Source of the DNA: Isoperla grammatica
Taxonomy: Eukaryota; Arthropoda; Insecta; Plecoptera; Perlodidae
Assembly: GCA_945910005.1 (NCBI GenBank)
Contig: OX246739.1
Location: forward strand, 39,451,625 to 39,515,624
Direction of reading: 5' to 3'
DNA: 64,000 bases
The position numbers and the translations under genes were made by a program. The notes beneath the pieces are model-generated. The model made no database searches. It was not told the origin of the DNA and saw only the letters and a list, made by a program, of their open reading frames with translations. Shown one piece after another: positions 36,900 to 49,640 of this stretch. Positions within the stretch are counted from its first letter, which is position 1. Each line of letters starts with the position of its first letter.

Positions 36900-37679
36900 T
36901 TTTATTGAACGCATATTATGCGTGTGTTGCGCGCGAGGTGGCGCCTTAAGGTCAATCTCTCGTTTGACCTCAAAGCCAGCAGAGTACGCACAGTGCGTCG
37001 AACATACGGGCCTACGCAACCATGGCCACGACGAGTGAGAACACAGTGTCAATCTAGAGTCTGCCCTCACTCGCCACGCGACCCGCCTCGTGTTCGCCCG
37101 CCTCGACAGCTCAGTCGGTCTACTCACACTCACTGCGCTCTACGTGTGGTTGCGACTCAGCTGTTGCCGTGATAACAGCTCTCCAGGAGGGGGGAACGAC
37201 GGACGGAAGTAAGTGTGGAAATTAGCGCAACCGCTAACGATAAACAGCCCAGTGGAAGGGTGAGTGGGGAGGCGGGGAGAGGGGCAACGCACTATCGCCG
37301 ACGTGTAAAATTACTCCGATTAATCAGACGGACATCGGTATTAACAAATCAGTCAACATACTGAACAGTCTCGGAGCGGTTTGTTCCTGTTGCTTTAGCG
37401 AACGGCAATTAATTAGGTGGTGCTTCTATTGAATGTGAATCAGTGCTCATCGAAATACACAGTGTGCGCGGATACACAAGTGCGGTTGTTGCTAGTTAGG
37501 TGTGTGGACAAGTCTTCGTGAATCGTGGCCACTAGAAATAGTTCTTTCCTACCCATGAGCGCCATTACCTGGATACGTGCGGAGTTGTGCGTGTGATAAG
37601 GGCGAACGGAGGCTGATAACGCCTTGTTTATATCCCCGTGCAAGAGTTGACGTGTTTATAAATACACTGCCGGGCAGCC
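36900..37679 (+). promoter_or_regulatory. Putative internal promoter and 5' UTR of the alternative first exon
   Basis: GC and CpG content rise from about 36910 after AT-rich flanks and stay high to the ATG at 37680. A good donor (cggaa|gtaagt at 37209) may mark a non-coding leader exon. TATAAATA lies at 37657-37664, too close to the ATG to drive it as a canonical TATA box. The start context is gcagccATGG, a strong Kozak-type match, and an in-frame TAA lies 21 bases upstream. No transcription start can be placed from sequence alone. Confidence 0.4.
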
Positions 37680-38450
37680 ATGGAGGAGCCGACTCACTCC
37701 ACGGAATGGGCGCTGTTGTTTCCTTTGAAGGCCGGGTTGTTCCCCTTCAAGTCGGCCCACGTGGACCGTCCCACGACGCCGCCCCCCACGACCGAGGCCC
37801 CGCGCCTCCGCATGCGACGCCGGTCCAGCATGTCAGACCTCAGCGTCTTGGCGTCACGGGGGGCGCTACCAGACCTCGTAAGAGGGGCGCATCATCGCCT
37901 CCCCATGACGGGTACCGGGTACGACTCGGCTCCCCAAAGCCCTAAAGTCCTGCGCAAGTTCTTCAACGACCACGTGACTCAGGGTAGCATCGGGGATATG
38001 ATGAACCTGAAGCGATACGGGGGTAGTTCTTGGAGTGTGCGGAGCGAGACCCTCATTGCGAGGACTGTCCCCTTGTCCACGGTGGTGCGCACGAGCCCGT
38101 TGACGGCGACCCCACCGCACGGCTTCCCGGACACCTGCGACGAGGAGATCGTCACAAGGTCGCACCGCTCATTGGTCAACGCGGCCACGCCCCACACCTG
38201 CGACGAGTCGGTTTTCTCAAGGTCGCGTCGCTCATTGGTCACCGCGTTCACGTCCCTCACCTGCGAAGAAGAGGTCGTCTCAAGGTCTCAACGCTCATTG
38301 GTCACCGCGGCTGCGACCGACGCTGACGAGACCGACTTTTTTGATCTGCGCCCCATGAGACTCACGGCCTCCCAGAGGACGGAGAGACTGTCACGGCTTA
38401 TTAAACAACAACGAACTGCGAACCTCCACGTCACAACAAACACTACAACT
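37680..38450 (+). CDS. unc-13: Alternative first coding exon, probable short unc-13 isoform N-terminus
   Basis: The ATG at 37680 has a strong context and an in-frame stop seven codons upstream. The frame runs 257 codons to the donor ACAACT|GTGAGT at 38450 and leaves in phase 0, exactly like the exon at 31347, so both can join the same acceptor. The protein starts MEEPTHSTEWALLFPLKAGL, is basic and Ser/Thr-rich, and contains RMRRRSSMSDL, a strong PKA-type site. Three consecutive 21-residue repeats follow (38129-38317), TC(D/E)Ex, then (T/S)RSxRSLV(N/T)A. No folded domain is recognised. UNC-13 genes of worms, flies and mammals use alternative N-termini, which supports this reading, but it could also be the first exon of a separate gene. 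Past the donor the frame stops after 17 codons. Confidence 0.6.
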
Positions 38451-40844
38451 GTGAGTAGCTTTATCTCATCTCGTGTAGTCTGCGTTGCCTCCACGTCGCC
38501 CTGAACAGAACAGAGCGAAGACTTCTTAGCAGCAGATTCGTTACTACCCGATCACACTCTGCACGTTCACCTTAACACATCCAGCTGTTCATACATAGAC
38601 ACAGTCTTAACCCTCAGTCATAACAACTCCCTTCCATGGGAGTAAGGCCACGAATGGACGGTCGGTGTGTCGACACTTCTCAAGTACGCATGTTGATATT
38701 GATATGCGACATGGTTTAGAACGATGGAATCTAAAGCGTATATTTAGTGTTCAGATAACCGTACGGTCTGATTCACCGACTAACCAGGGAGCTTTAGTCT
38801 CATTGGCTATAGTGTTGCCCTTGGAGACCGAGATAATCATTTCATTATATGTCAGTTGAGATGCACTTGTATGGTCCAGCCCCCATGCGCGTCACGTGAC
38901 CACTTGTTGCTCCGTCAGGTCGGGTGGACCAGTATTGACATATTGATACCTTGACTTGACCATTACATCAACGGAGACTCGTGAGCCCAAAGACCCTCCT
39001 TCAATCGTGCACAGCTTCTTTTATCCGAGTAGGTAAATGAAATAGAATAGACTCTTTCAGTTATTCGAAGTAAATGTGGTACTAGTTACAAATACAGGTC
39101 CTTGTGAAATACATTGAACTAGGAAGTTCCTGGTTTATTTTGAAACAAACTGGTTTGTTTTTATTGTAGAGGAAATGGTTCCGTCAGTATTAAGACATGC
39201 TTAAACCAGGCAGTGATAACTAGACTCATTTGGATTCGAAAGTGTCTGAATAATGTTTTATAAAAACTGTAATATTACAATTAATACGCTTGATTATTTA
39301 GATTAACTTAATTACAAAGTGAATTAAATTGAACTTCTAATATAACAAATATTTTCACATACCGTTTAGTATTTAGTATTTGCAATTCAAATTGAGCCCG
39401 GTTTTCAATTCCTCGACGTTGTGTAGTATTATTGTGATCTGATTAAAAAAACGGTAACTTATCATTGTTTTAATGATGTCGGCTGTTTTCCTCTCATGAA
39501 ATAACATTATAAATCAACTAAAGGATCTTAAGCTTCTTCATTATTCCTCTTAATTTTGACGTTAATTAGTTTCTATACTTCGTTAAAATAACAATAGTCA
39601 TAATAGCAATAGCTAAGTGAATACAATGCTTTTATTGAAGAAGAATATAATATATAAACCTTCTTTGAAAATCCCCACTACACAATGAACGCTGAGACGT
39701 TTCGAGAATGAGATATTGATGTTATTACTTCTCCTAAAGGAATAAGAAACGTTTCCGAACCAACATTGTCATTTATCAGTGATGAAGATGAAATGTGAAG
39801 TTTGCATCCCATATTACGTATTGGTAACCACGCTAATTTAAACAATAAGAGGTTGATGTACGAAGATGATGAAAGCCACACGTCATTCATGCCCAACCAG
39901 CATAAGCGGTTTACTAGAGAAATTCCTCGTCGTTTACCACGGCCACCGGCCACGTCGGCGGCTAACTAACTAGTCTGTTGTCTCAACTAGATGTGGATAT
40001 ATTCATTAGAACGATATTCATCCCATTGTTACTTCTGAGTGTCATTACTAGTTAATGTAAAGCAGCCATTATAGCTTCAACCTCGTAATTACTATACACG
40101 GGCATAGCATCATAATAGCCCGTTTACCACTCATCTTCTGGTTACTGAGTTGCGTTCTCGTTATTGTATTGCAGTAGTCCCAACTCTGAATAACTTTATA
40201 GATGATAGAATTCATGCGCTCCTGGAATAACACACTTCACTTTTATTTCCCCATCTTTATCGCGTTGGTTTATCGTTCCCTTGTTAATCACAAAGAATAT
40301 CCGGCTCTCCTTTCAGTATTGCCGTCTTTTCATCTTTCGTAATCTGTTTAGTTTGGCTCTTCCTCGCTGCTCATCCGTCTTCTGGCATCTCCCCACGCAA
40401 TTCGCACGACTCGGTCGTCGCGCCCCCAGGGGATTCGAGATTTATTAATTCAATGCTATGTATCGAAGTATCGCATTGGAACAGCGGCCGCGGGTTCAAC
40501 AAAGAAATGTGTCTAACGTGGAACTATCCCTTCGCGCAATCATGCATGATAAACACTCTACTTGTTTTAAGTAGTAATTACGGTAATGTGACTTCGAATA
40601 TAAAGAAGATCGCACTGGCTAGGACTCGATCTTAAACCATCATCTTCTTTTATCTGTAGCCGCAGGACAAAGGTTTCTACATTTGATGTGTTTTGAAACC
40701 CTCAAAATAAGTCGTAAAAATCCGGTCTCTAAAAAATAATGAATTTCCAATCATGTTTGAGATATGAGTTGTGAGTAATTGCATGAAAGATACTGATATA
40801 CTTGATAACTATGGATAATATTACACGGCTACAGCTCAGCCTGC

Positions 40845-40975
40845 AGTCTACGAGGCCACGACGAGGTTTGAATATTACTACCGGTCATCCTAACTGACGG
40901 GTTTGCAGACGATTTCCTCAGTTATAAGGCAGCAAATGCTGGATTTGACTCCTACTATCCAATCATCTTAATAAT
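40845..40975 (+). mobile_element. SINE-like copy (tail domain)
   Basis: The words actgacgggtttgcagacga, ttcctcagttataaggcagc and aaatgctggatttgactcct, followed by actatccaat, match the tail of the copies near 12560 and 58907. The tRNA-like head is too degenerate to define. Confidence 0.5.
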
Positions 40976-42308
40976 TCCTTCCAATTCTGTATTACTGCTG
41001 GTATTATTGCTACGTTAATAATTACATGTATTAATTAAGTATTTCTTCTTTATTAATATGCTTTTTATCGAACTGAACGGCAAAATTGACCATGGGCAGG
41101 CGCAGGTGCAATTATTGGATGTAATGAATGAAGTTAAATAAAAAGTATGAGCTCAAGTTTTATGATAGCTCCTATCTCGTTTTCGTCTGATAACAATAAG
41201 CTACAACTAAACATATCCAATGTTCTGCATACTATCATTGTATACTTTCATAATCACTTTGTCAAACAAAGTTTGGCAAACATTCTTTTCGTATATAAAT
41301 AGCATTAAGCTTAATCTCGTTGGTTTTTAATAATGCATGCATGCATGCAAATTTGTTGAGATTTGTATTCGAGGAAATAATTCGCGTATAATTTTTTACG
41401 CTTTTATACAGTGCTAAGTAAAGTTGTCTAAGGCAGCTGAAATGCTTATTGTCTAATAGAGCAATTACTGTACAGCACAACGTGTTCATAAAACCATAAA
41501 GCCATGTAATAATGTGTATAGCATTAACGGCGCTGAAACACCTGACGTCATAATCTTATAACCTGGAATTACACTGGCTTGTTCTAATCCAGCCGTTCTG
41601 TAATCCATTCTGTTTGCTTAGAAACATATCACGTCCTTAAGTCAAGAGGTAATTATTGCTTTAATATCGCGAGTGTGTAGGGGTGAATGTTAAGCATGGC
41701 TGGGGAGTGTCAAAGGCATAGCGACGTATGTGTACTAGTGTAAGTGAGGCGTCAGGGACTAAACTAGAGCTAATGCAGTGCAAGGATTAGAACTTTGCCT
41801 CGCATTTAGGTACTCACATCAATATCTTCAAGACATTTTATATTGTGTGTCGTTTAAACATTTGCTTTTTTAATAATGTACGTGTTTAAAAGTATCATTT
41901 TGACAAAATAAGACTTTCGGTTTATTTTAAAACCATGTTTTGAAAACAGCTTTAAAATATCTAAAAGCTAATATAGAACTAAGAATCACAAAAGTCACTG
42001 ATAGCTGTTTACTTATTGGTGTCAATAAACCGCTCGATATTACATTAACAATAACCTTCACAAGTACATGTTCGTACGTTATCGCAACTTTCTCTCGCCA
42101 TGAAATGTATAGTTGTTAATTAATTGTTGTTCCCGTATACGAGTTGCTGATTACTGGTTGACAAATCGATATTTCGAACAAAGGCAATTTAATGCAAACC
42201 TTAACGCTAGAAGATTTATTGTCCTCATTTGTTGGGTGATTATGGTCACCACTTAGCTATCCCATGTATATGATTTAGTCTACGGCTAACACGTGCACAG
42301 TAGCATTA

Positions 42309-42742
42309 GCCCATATCACACTACAATTGGAATCGTAGACTGGAGTCGCCAATTGCAATCGCAATCTACAATTATCCAATCACACTTGACCAGCTGAAAA
42401 TCCTAAATCGTTCAACTAGGAAATAAATTCAATAATAATAACTAATAAGACAAGCCTTAATCACAAATAAATATATAATTAAAGTTATTGGCTCTTTGTT
42501 TCCATTAAAGTAGTCGTTGCTTGAGGTTATGTTGTGACAGTGCTCAATACGTATTTAACCGTTCTCCTTCCTGATTGGTTCACGTGACTTGGATCTACGA
42601 TTCCCAATCTTATTTTAGAGCTCCGTCTATAAAAAGATTGCAATCGTAGACTGGCCGAACCGAGCTACTGCGCATGCGCCGCCAATCGTAAGCTCGAATC
42701 TACGATTGCAATTGTCAGTTCGGAACCTAATGTGATATGGCC
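42309..42742. mobile_element. TA-flanked MITE, 434 bp
   Basis: The left end gcccatatcacactacaatt is inverted at the right end (aacctaatgtgatatggcc) with a few mismatches, and TA abuts both sides (42307-42308, 42743-42744). Inside, the word attgcaatcgtaga and close variants recur on both strands (tctacgattgcaatt). There is no coding frame. Confidence 0.65.
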
Positions 42743-45126
42743 TATTACTGACATGGTTTTAACTAAGAATCTTCGGTTCTCGAAGAACGTTTTCTTAGAT
42801 TGATATCGAGAACGTAGGAAACAATTAAATGTAACTTGTTTCGATTCGCAGATCCGGGCAGTCTACCAACCCTTGTTCGGCGATGGATCCTAGATTGCAG
42901 ACCTAGCGTTATTATACTAATACGTTAGGTTTCCACAACTACCATGATTCGAGCATTTCCTCAATGTTATACTCCAGGGACCAGGGCCTGGAATCACAAA
43001 GATGTCTCACTCATAAATTGTCTTAGTTGAGCAAATCTTAGTTATGTAAATCATCGCTGGGTCTTACTACACATTCACAAATCAATTATTATTTTGTATT
43101 GTTGATATTTTACTTTATTTTATCTTCATGTGTTTGTAAAACTACGAACTCTTTATATCACTTAGATGTGTTTAATTAAGAGAAATGTGTGCATGCTTGT
43201 GGATCGAGGTTCATCAATATTCCCTAGGGGTGATCAACGCACACAAGCTATTCGTGCATGGGGCCGATAAGCCACTATCAGTGCGGTGTGAGAAGATTCT
43301 GTAGTTCTATCGAGTTTGTTTTGTTGTTGGATCTTTGAGGTAACATTCGGTTCATTTCGATGCAAAAGCAAAACGCGAATAAGTTCTGTATAGCAAACTA
43401 GAAGTTGAATGGCGTCTAGATTAACTAAACTAATCAGGCTCAGACATTTTAATTTTGATATATTTCATTGCTATCATTTCGTCCTAAATTTAATTTCAAC
43501 GACAACATTAGGTTGTTTAACTACGAGGTTATATCGCTTCTGTTATTTTAGTCGGCTCGTACGACAGGCAGAGCTATCTTGGGACTATCGTGTAGTGGAA
43601 TACCCTCGCTGCTGGTTCCAGCCATATCAACACCGTCTCTTGCAGTGGTCGTGGTGATGTCGTCTCACTCTCATTAGCAAAACTAGTCCGTTTTGAGAAC
43701 ACGATGTCTGTTCCTTGAACACATATTGTGGGTGGCAAAAATACATCTTAAGTTCACGCTCACAGAAACATAATGCTGTATTTTTATATATTCCTCTAAG
43801 AGGGTTGATATGGTAATATACATAATTTGAATATGTCGTGCAAAAAAGCAAGTTTAATAAATGCGTAGCCTACATTTTAGGTGGTCGCCAGCGCGTTTGA
43901 TAGTATCACTTATCAGAGATCCTAGGGGGATGACGAAACACTGGCGTGGCGGCTTAATGCTGTATGCAATGGCCGCCACCGGCAAGAAAACTTCTAATAA
44001 CTATATAAGGGATTCTTTGGGGTTCCTTAGATGTCAGTAGACCTAATCATCATTATATGCGGTGTGTGTATTTACTTTATTTTATCATGCCAATAATCGT
44101 TTAAAATGAGATATTTATGAGTATACCGTTAACTGTAGAAAGATGCGTGTTTAAGTTTTTATCTGAACAAGTTGTAAAAATCATTCCCCAAAATTGGATT
44201 TCGTGTTTTAAGACCGCCAGTATGCGTAAAACGGCGTCTTAATTGATGAATAAGGGGGGGAGGGAGGCAGAGTGATAACGTCTTGTTATCGACGCAAACA
44301 CATCAACCCCCCCCCCCGTCCATCTTCCGAGAAGCAAGATAACGTTACTCAATAATAAGTGATCTATTAAGACTTAAATTATTTTTCTAGGTCCAAAACT
44401 TAAAAAATCTTTGTCTCGCGGCGACTGATTCCTCCCAGACCCCAGAGCTAATATTCATAATATATGGTGCTCGTACGACAGACAGTCCTAAGTACAGAAA
44501 GAGCTCGTGCCCACCCCTTACACATAACAAAAACACACGACGTATATAATCGAAAATGTAATTCTAATAAATAATCTATCTTTTTTATTGATACTCAGTT
44601 TGAGCTCGTCTACAAGTGCAAATTGTTACATCCATATTGGATTTTCGAACGCGTTGCGCGCGCCCTCTACTTTCTGTTGCACACGGCGACTAGTGCGAGC
44701 ACCGTCCGACAGATGCCGCTAGTAGTCTTTCGCGCAGCGAGGCGCGCTATGTCGATAATCACTGGGTTAGCACATATTGCGCGTTGGCTCGTGTGTGGTT
44801 CACAAGAAATACTATAATATTCTTTATATTCACGTGACGTCACTGACATTGTTGGCGGCCACCATCCCGTGCACGAAGTCGTTGTTGTAGACAAACAAAT
44901 GACTGTCTTCAGTTACAAAAGGACTCAAATGGAACTGTCAGACATATTTAAGCATATATGTGATGAATTTCCACTAAATACGATAATCTTCGACATTTTA
45001 GGATATCGTTTACTTTGATAGAATAAGTATTCCCAACGTTTTGGTGTAACGCTATCGCAATGTATACAAAGTATTCGTGTTGTAGCCTATAAGGTACGAT
45101 AGACCTACATGTCTTTGCTCTGCACT

Positions 45127-46416
45127 CAGAGGCGGACTGGGGGGGTAAGGGCCCCGTACGGAAAAAGATGTTAGGGGCCCCGGGACTTGGCGAAGTTTTA
45201 AGGGGTCTGGGGCGAAGCCCCAGCCGCCGGAGGCGAAAATTTTTCAGCCTACAATTTTCTTAGAACGCATATAAACACGTTTAAAAATCAATAAATGATG
45301 ATAGTTATGAGGAACAACGTGTTGAACTGTGAACACCACTTTCAAAAACGAAATTGATGAAGAAACTTTCCCAACACTGGCAGTTACTTATTTCAAACTA
45401 AATTGTTTCCCAACCCTCTACAAATATCAACTGCTAGTTGTCCACTCGCATCGTGTAATTTGTACTCGTAACGAGTGTTGTAGCTGAGTATGCAGCTCGG
45501 TCGGGGGCGAAGCCCCTGCCGCCGGAGGCAACGTCGCCGAAGGCGAAACAATTTTCGGCCCTGCATGATGCTTAGTGGACTAAAACGCATTTTGAGGCGA
45601 AATCCTATCATGAAGAACAATTAAAGTTAAGTCAATATTACACTGATAATTCCTAACGTCATAGGTCTAGGATAGGAGTTCGATCCTGTCATTTGAGAAG
45701 TAATCTTATGGCTAGTGCTGCGCTGGATCGGATTTCAGTAGGCGCCGATATATTATATTGCCACAAAGTTCGCCTTTTTAAATTTTGAACGCTTATAGAC
45801 ACTTGATCAACCCGATTTTCAGTCAGCTATTTTACGGAAAGTGGCTTTGTAATGACACACGACTTGAAAACTCTATTTCATTTTTACATGAGCCTATTCT
45901 AGCATAAATGGGCAAAATGGTACTTTCAGATATAGCAAAGTTTACTCGCAAACTATCAAAAGTCACTCTCAAGTAGCGAGCTAGCGAGCAGAAATCTTGA
46001 GGGTTCTTGTTTCCTATTAATTTGTCTATAACGCATATGAACACGTGTAAAAATCGATAAAATGATGATAGGTGTGTCGAACAACATGTTGAACTGTGAC
46101 ACCACTTAAAAAATTAAATTAAAGAAATTTCCATCACTGGCATGTTTTATATTTCAAACTAAACTATAAAAAAGTAAGCTCCGAGGAAGAAAGCGGAAAT
46201 CTTTGTAGCACTTCTAGGTGGTCTATATAACTCTATATTATGTCCCTTTTCACTGACATGAGAATGAGATACATATTATGCTCTTCTTACTATCGTTTCA
46301 TAATCTATATAGCGTAAGATATTTTCAGGGGGTTGGGTGGTGGCCCTCAAGGGGGCCCCCACCCGGGGGGGCCCCGTACGGGTTTCCGTAGTTCCGTACC
46401 TGCCAGTCCGCCCCTG
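45127..46416. mobile_element. hAT-like element, about 1.3 kb
   Basis: The ends CAGAGGCGGACTGG and CCAGTCCGCCCCTG are inverted and have the CAG...CTG, GGCGG-type termini of many hAT transposons. Flanking octamers are nearly identical (tctgcact at 45119-45126; actgcact at 46418-46425), consistent with an 8-bp target duplication if one base was gained at the right end. The inside has duplicated blocks: ggggcgaagcccc with gccgccggaggcgaaa at 45209 and 45502, and a longer direct duplication (about 45262-45410 against 46030-46170). No transposase frame survives. Confidence 0.65.
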
Positions 46417-46615
46417 TACTGCACTTGTAATACGATTCATCTATAGGTATATAGGGTATGTGCATGGGGGTTTGGGAAAGAATGCCTGATCGTGTGGATA
46501 GTGTTGAAAAGAACCTACATACACGATTACAATAATCGGGGGTAGCTGAACCTGCAACCTTCCGAAACAGAGCCTCGCGTAGTCCGCCGGATGCCCCAAG
46601 CACCCCCTATGACGC

Positions 46616-47802
46616 GACGCTCGTCCAAAGAACTCTGCTGCTATGAGTATGACACTAGCTCAGCCAATCAGAAGAGAGACGCTCGTCCAAAGAACTCTGC
46701 TGCTATGAGTATGACACTAGCTCAGCCAATCAGAAGAGAGACGCTCGTCCAAAGAACTCTGCTGCTATGAGTATGACACTAGTTTAGCCAATCAGAAGAG
46801 AGACGCTCGTCCAAAGAACTCTGCTGCTGCTGAGTATGACACTAGCTCAGCCAATCAGAAGAGAGACACTCGTCCAAAGAACTCTGCTGCTATGAGTATG
46901 ACACTAGCTCAGCCAATCAGAAGAGAGACACTCGTCCAAAGAACTCTGCTGCTATGAGTATGACACTAGCTCAGCCAATCAGAAGAGAGACGCTCGTCCA
47001 AAGAACTCTGCTGCTGCTGAGTATGACACTAGCTCAGCCAATCAGAAGAGAGACGCTCGTCCAAAGAACTCTGCTGCTGCTGAGTATGACACTAGCTCAG
47101 CCAATCAGAAGAGAGACACTCGTCCAAATAACTCTGCTGCTATGAGTATGACACTAGCTCAGCCAATCAGAAGAGAGACGCTCGTCCAAAGAACTCTGCT
47201 GCTGCTGAGTATGACACTAGCTCAGCCAATCAGAAGAGAGACACTCGTCCAAATAACTCTGCTGCTATGAGTATGACACTAGCTCAGCCAATCAGAAGAG
47301 AGACGCTCGTCCAAAGAACTCTGCTGCTGCTGAGTATGACACTAGCTCAGCCAATCAGAAGAGAGACACTCGTCCAAATAACTCTGCTGCTATGAGTATG
47401 ACACTAGCTCAGCCAATCAGAAGACAGACGCTCGTCCAAAGAACTCTGCTGCTATGAGTATGACACTAGCTCAGCCAATCAGAAGACAGACGCTCGTCCA
47501 AAGAACTCTGCTGCAATGAGTATGACACTAGCTCAGACAATCAGAAGACACGTTCGTCCAAAGAACTCTGCTGCAATGAGTATGACACTAGTTTAGCCAA
47601 TCAGAAGACAGACGCTCGTCCAAAGAACTCTGCTGCTATAAGTATGACACTAGTTTAGCCAATCAGAAGAGAGACGCTCGTCCAAAGAATTCTGCTGCTA
47701 TGAGTATGACACTAGCTCAGCCAATCAGAAGAGAGACGCTCGTCCAAAGAACTCTGCTGCTATGAGTATGACACTAGCTCAGCCAATCAGAAGAGAGACG
47801 CA
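46616..47802 (+). repeat. 62/63-bp tandem array with a CCAAT box in each unit (about 19 copies)
   Basis: The unit begins gacgctcgtccaaagaactc, then tgctgctatgagtatgacac, then tagctcagccaatcagaaga. Length alternates between 62 and 63 bp, depending on ctgctatgag or ctgctgctgag. Nearly every unit keeps CCAATCAG, a full match to the NF-Y (CCAAT-box) consensus; one copy near 47531 reads acaatcag instead. The frame of 63 codons visible at 46954 is a by-product of the 63-bp units. Confidence 0.95.
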
Positions 47803-47814
47803 GTTGTATAAAAA
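47783..47814 (+). promoter_or_regulatory. CCAAT box followed by TATA box at the array edge
   Basis: The last CCAAT (47783-47787) is followed 20 bases later by TATAAAAA (47807-47814), exactly where the array ends. Downstream there is only a 14-codon frame starting at atggccgcc near 47963 and an inverted attggt/accaat pair. A promoter is plausible but has no identified gene. Confidence 0.4.
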
Positions 47815-49410
47815 GTTTGCCACAAAGACGCGACCACAGAGATTAGCTTGATTGGTCTCGCTTGGCGACCAATTCCGTTTTTCCTCGCGCTCCACTGAAC
47901 CGGGAAAGAAAATTACATTTGTCGCGCTTGATCGTAGTAGTCACTTCAGCCGTAACACTAAATGGCCGCCGTAATCGGTTTGAATCTATTTGAAAACAAT
48001 GGGCATTAATTCTTGTCGCGGGAAGCATGTGTGCTTTTCTGGATTAAATTATTTTATCTCAGATTTATTCGATACTCTACCGCCATATTGAACATTTCCA
48101 CGGTGAAGATTTCCTGTGTGACGGTTATATTCACCCACCCTTCTTAACCCCCTTTGCCCTTTTAACCCAGGAGTGAAGGATGTAGTACGATATCAGGTCA
48201 CAAGTAGCGCTGATGCAGCTTTCTTCGTAGCTGAAACAATGCACAGTCAGCGCTTTAGGGTGTTGTGTGCCGAGCTCAAGGCAAGGGGTTGACTTAAAAG
48301 CCGGAAGCATGGTGGTCCCGTGTTGCTTACCTTTGCTTAGCATCGATAAAATACCGAATATTGCATTGACGCGTATATGTTATTCGTTGCCACATTGATA
48401 CAATACTCTCTTGTTACCATGTTTTACATAATCCAGTTATACAAATGGAGTTGGAGTACAAATGGAGAGAGAACAAAGTGCAGTACAAAATACATACATG
48501 CACAACAAATGGAATGTGATATCATCTACATGCTCAACAATTGGAATGGTTGGCTTGAGGTAGGTCTTCGCTCCCGAGTTTACGAGACCTTATGTTATTC
48601 GAGTTTTGAGTTTTCGATTTGTTTCCGTGAAAACTACTCTTTCACAATGTTGAGATGGGGTATTACTGTGCGTCGAGACTTTTATACGTTTCTAACTCTT
48701 CCATCACACGGCAACATCTAGGGGAGATTTTGAGTAATGTTCGTATTGTGGTTTTGCGGTAGATAAAGTAGATCATTGCTCTCAGTCGCTTTTCTGATGG
48801 TTTTTCTATCTTCGTAAGCGAGAAGAGGTTGTGGTAGTCTAAGACGGGCGTTCGTACAAAGCAGATAACGTTGAGGCACCCCGATCCTAGCTCAGAGCAT
48901 CGTACTACTAAACACTTTTAATGTCTTAAACCGCCATAGAAATAAACTTTCACATTAGAATTAATGCGGAGCCAAATACGTGTGCGAAATATGATTACCC
49001 AATTTACGTCTAAATTTGTAGAAGCAAATTGCTACACTTCCGAATTTACACAAAACATGGAGACAGTTTATATTTTTACTAAACTGACCTTTCGTTGTAA
49101 GTTCTAGTGCGGGAAAGTGCTAGTGAAGCAGCAAACAAATGAAAATATCTAATATTCAAATACTACTTGAAATACAAATACTATCAGGATACTGATTAGT
49201 GAAATCTTAGCAAATGAGATTAAATAACAGCTGTCCTAAAATAATCCATGGGTTGAAAACATGTCGTTCAATATTATTTTGCCATTTAAATAATTCAATT
49301 AGAAAAATTCATAGTAAGGTAAATGGTGTTACGAAACACACAAACATGTTATGTTATGAGAATGTGTTGGAGGCAGAATTTATGTATTATTTTGTTGAAC
49401 GTCGGTATAA

Positions 49411-49640
49411 GTAGTTCGGCAGTACCGTACGAGACACGTACTCTGCAGGTCACGGGTTTGAACCACGTCACCAGCAAACCTGACTGAGGTTCTAATGTTT
49501 TCTGCACCGTAAAACCAACCCTGGGGCAACTCATCACCCATGCATAGGGTGACACGCTTATTGAGTGGGTTTGTTGTGACGGACGGACATCTGTGTACAT
49601 GTTCGCAACAATAACCTGGACGCAAATAGACCACCGCACC
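49411..49640 (+). mobile_element. Possible tRNA-derived SINE
   Basis: A tRNA-like B box (ggGTTTGAACCac at 49455-49466) is preceded by a plausible tRNA-like body. It is followed by cctgactgaggttctaatgt and cacccatgcataggg. The tail differs from the other SINE-like copies in this window. No target duplication is seen. Confidence 0.35.

Larger units (their letters stand above)
31348..37679 (+). other. Intron / region upstream of the alternative first exon
   Basis: It begins at the GTGAGT donor. It contains the MADF-bearing Harbinger element (31844-32523). Bases 32530-36810 show only AT-rich sequence. A dispersed-repeat fragment lies at 36814-36890 and the putative promoter area at 36900-37679. 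No further exon is supported. Confidence 0.5.

Noticed and set aside
37656..37664. TATAAATA as the TATA box of the alternative first exon
   Set aside because: It lies only about 16-24 bases before the ATG, so transcription would start inside or after the start codon; the leader probably begins further upstream.
45661..45700. Possible tRNA gene (ggAGTTCGATCCTg)
   Set aside because: Only a B-box-like word is present; no acceptor stem or A box could be paired.
46616..47802. CRISPR-like regular repeats (also 7874-11428 and 56068-56765)
   Set aside because: Units are contiguous near-identical tandem copies without unique spacers, in an animal intron.
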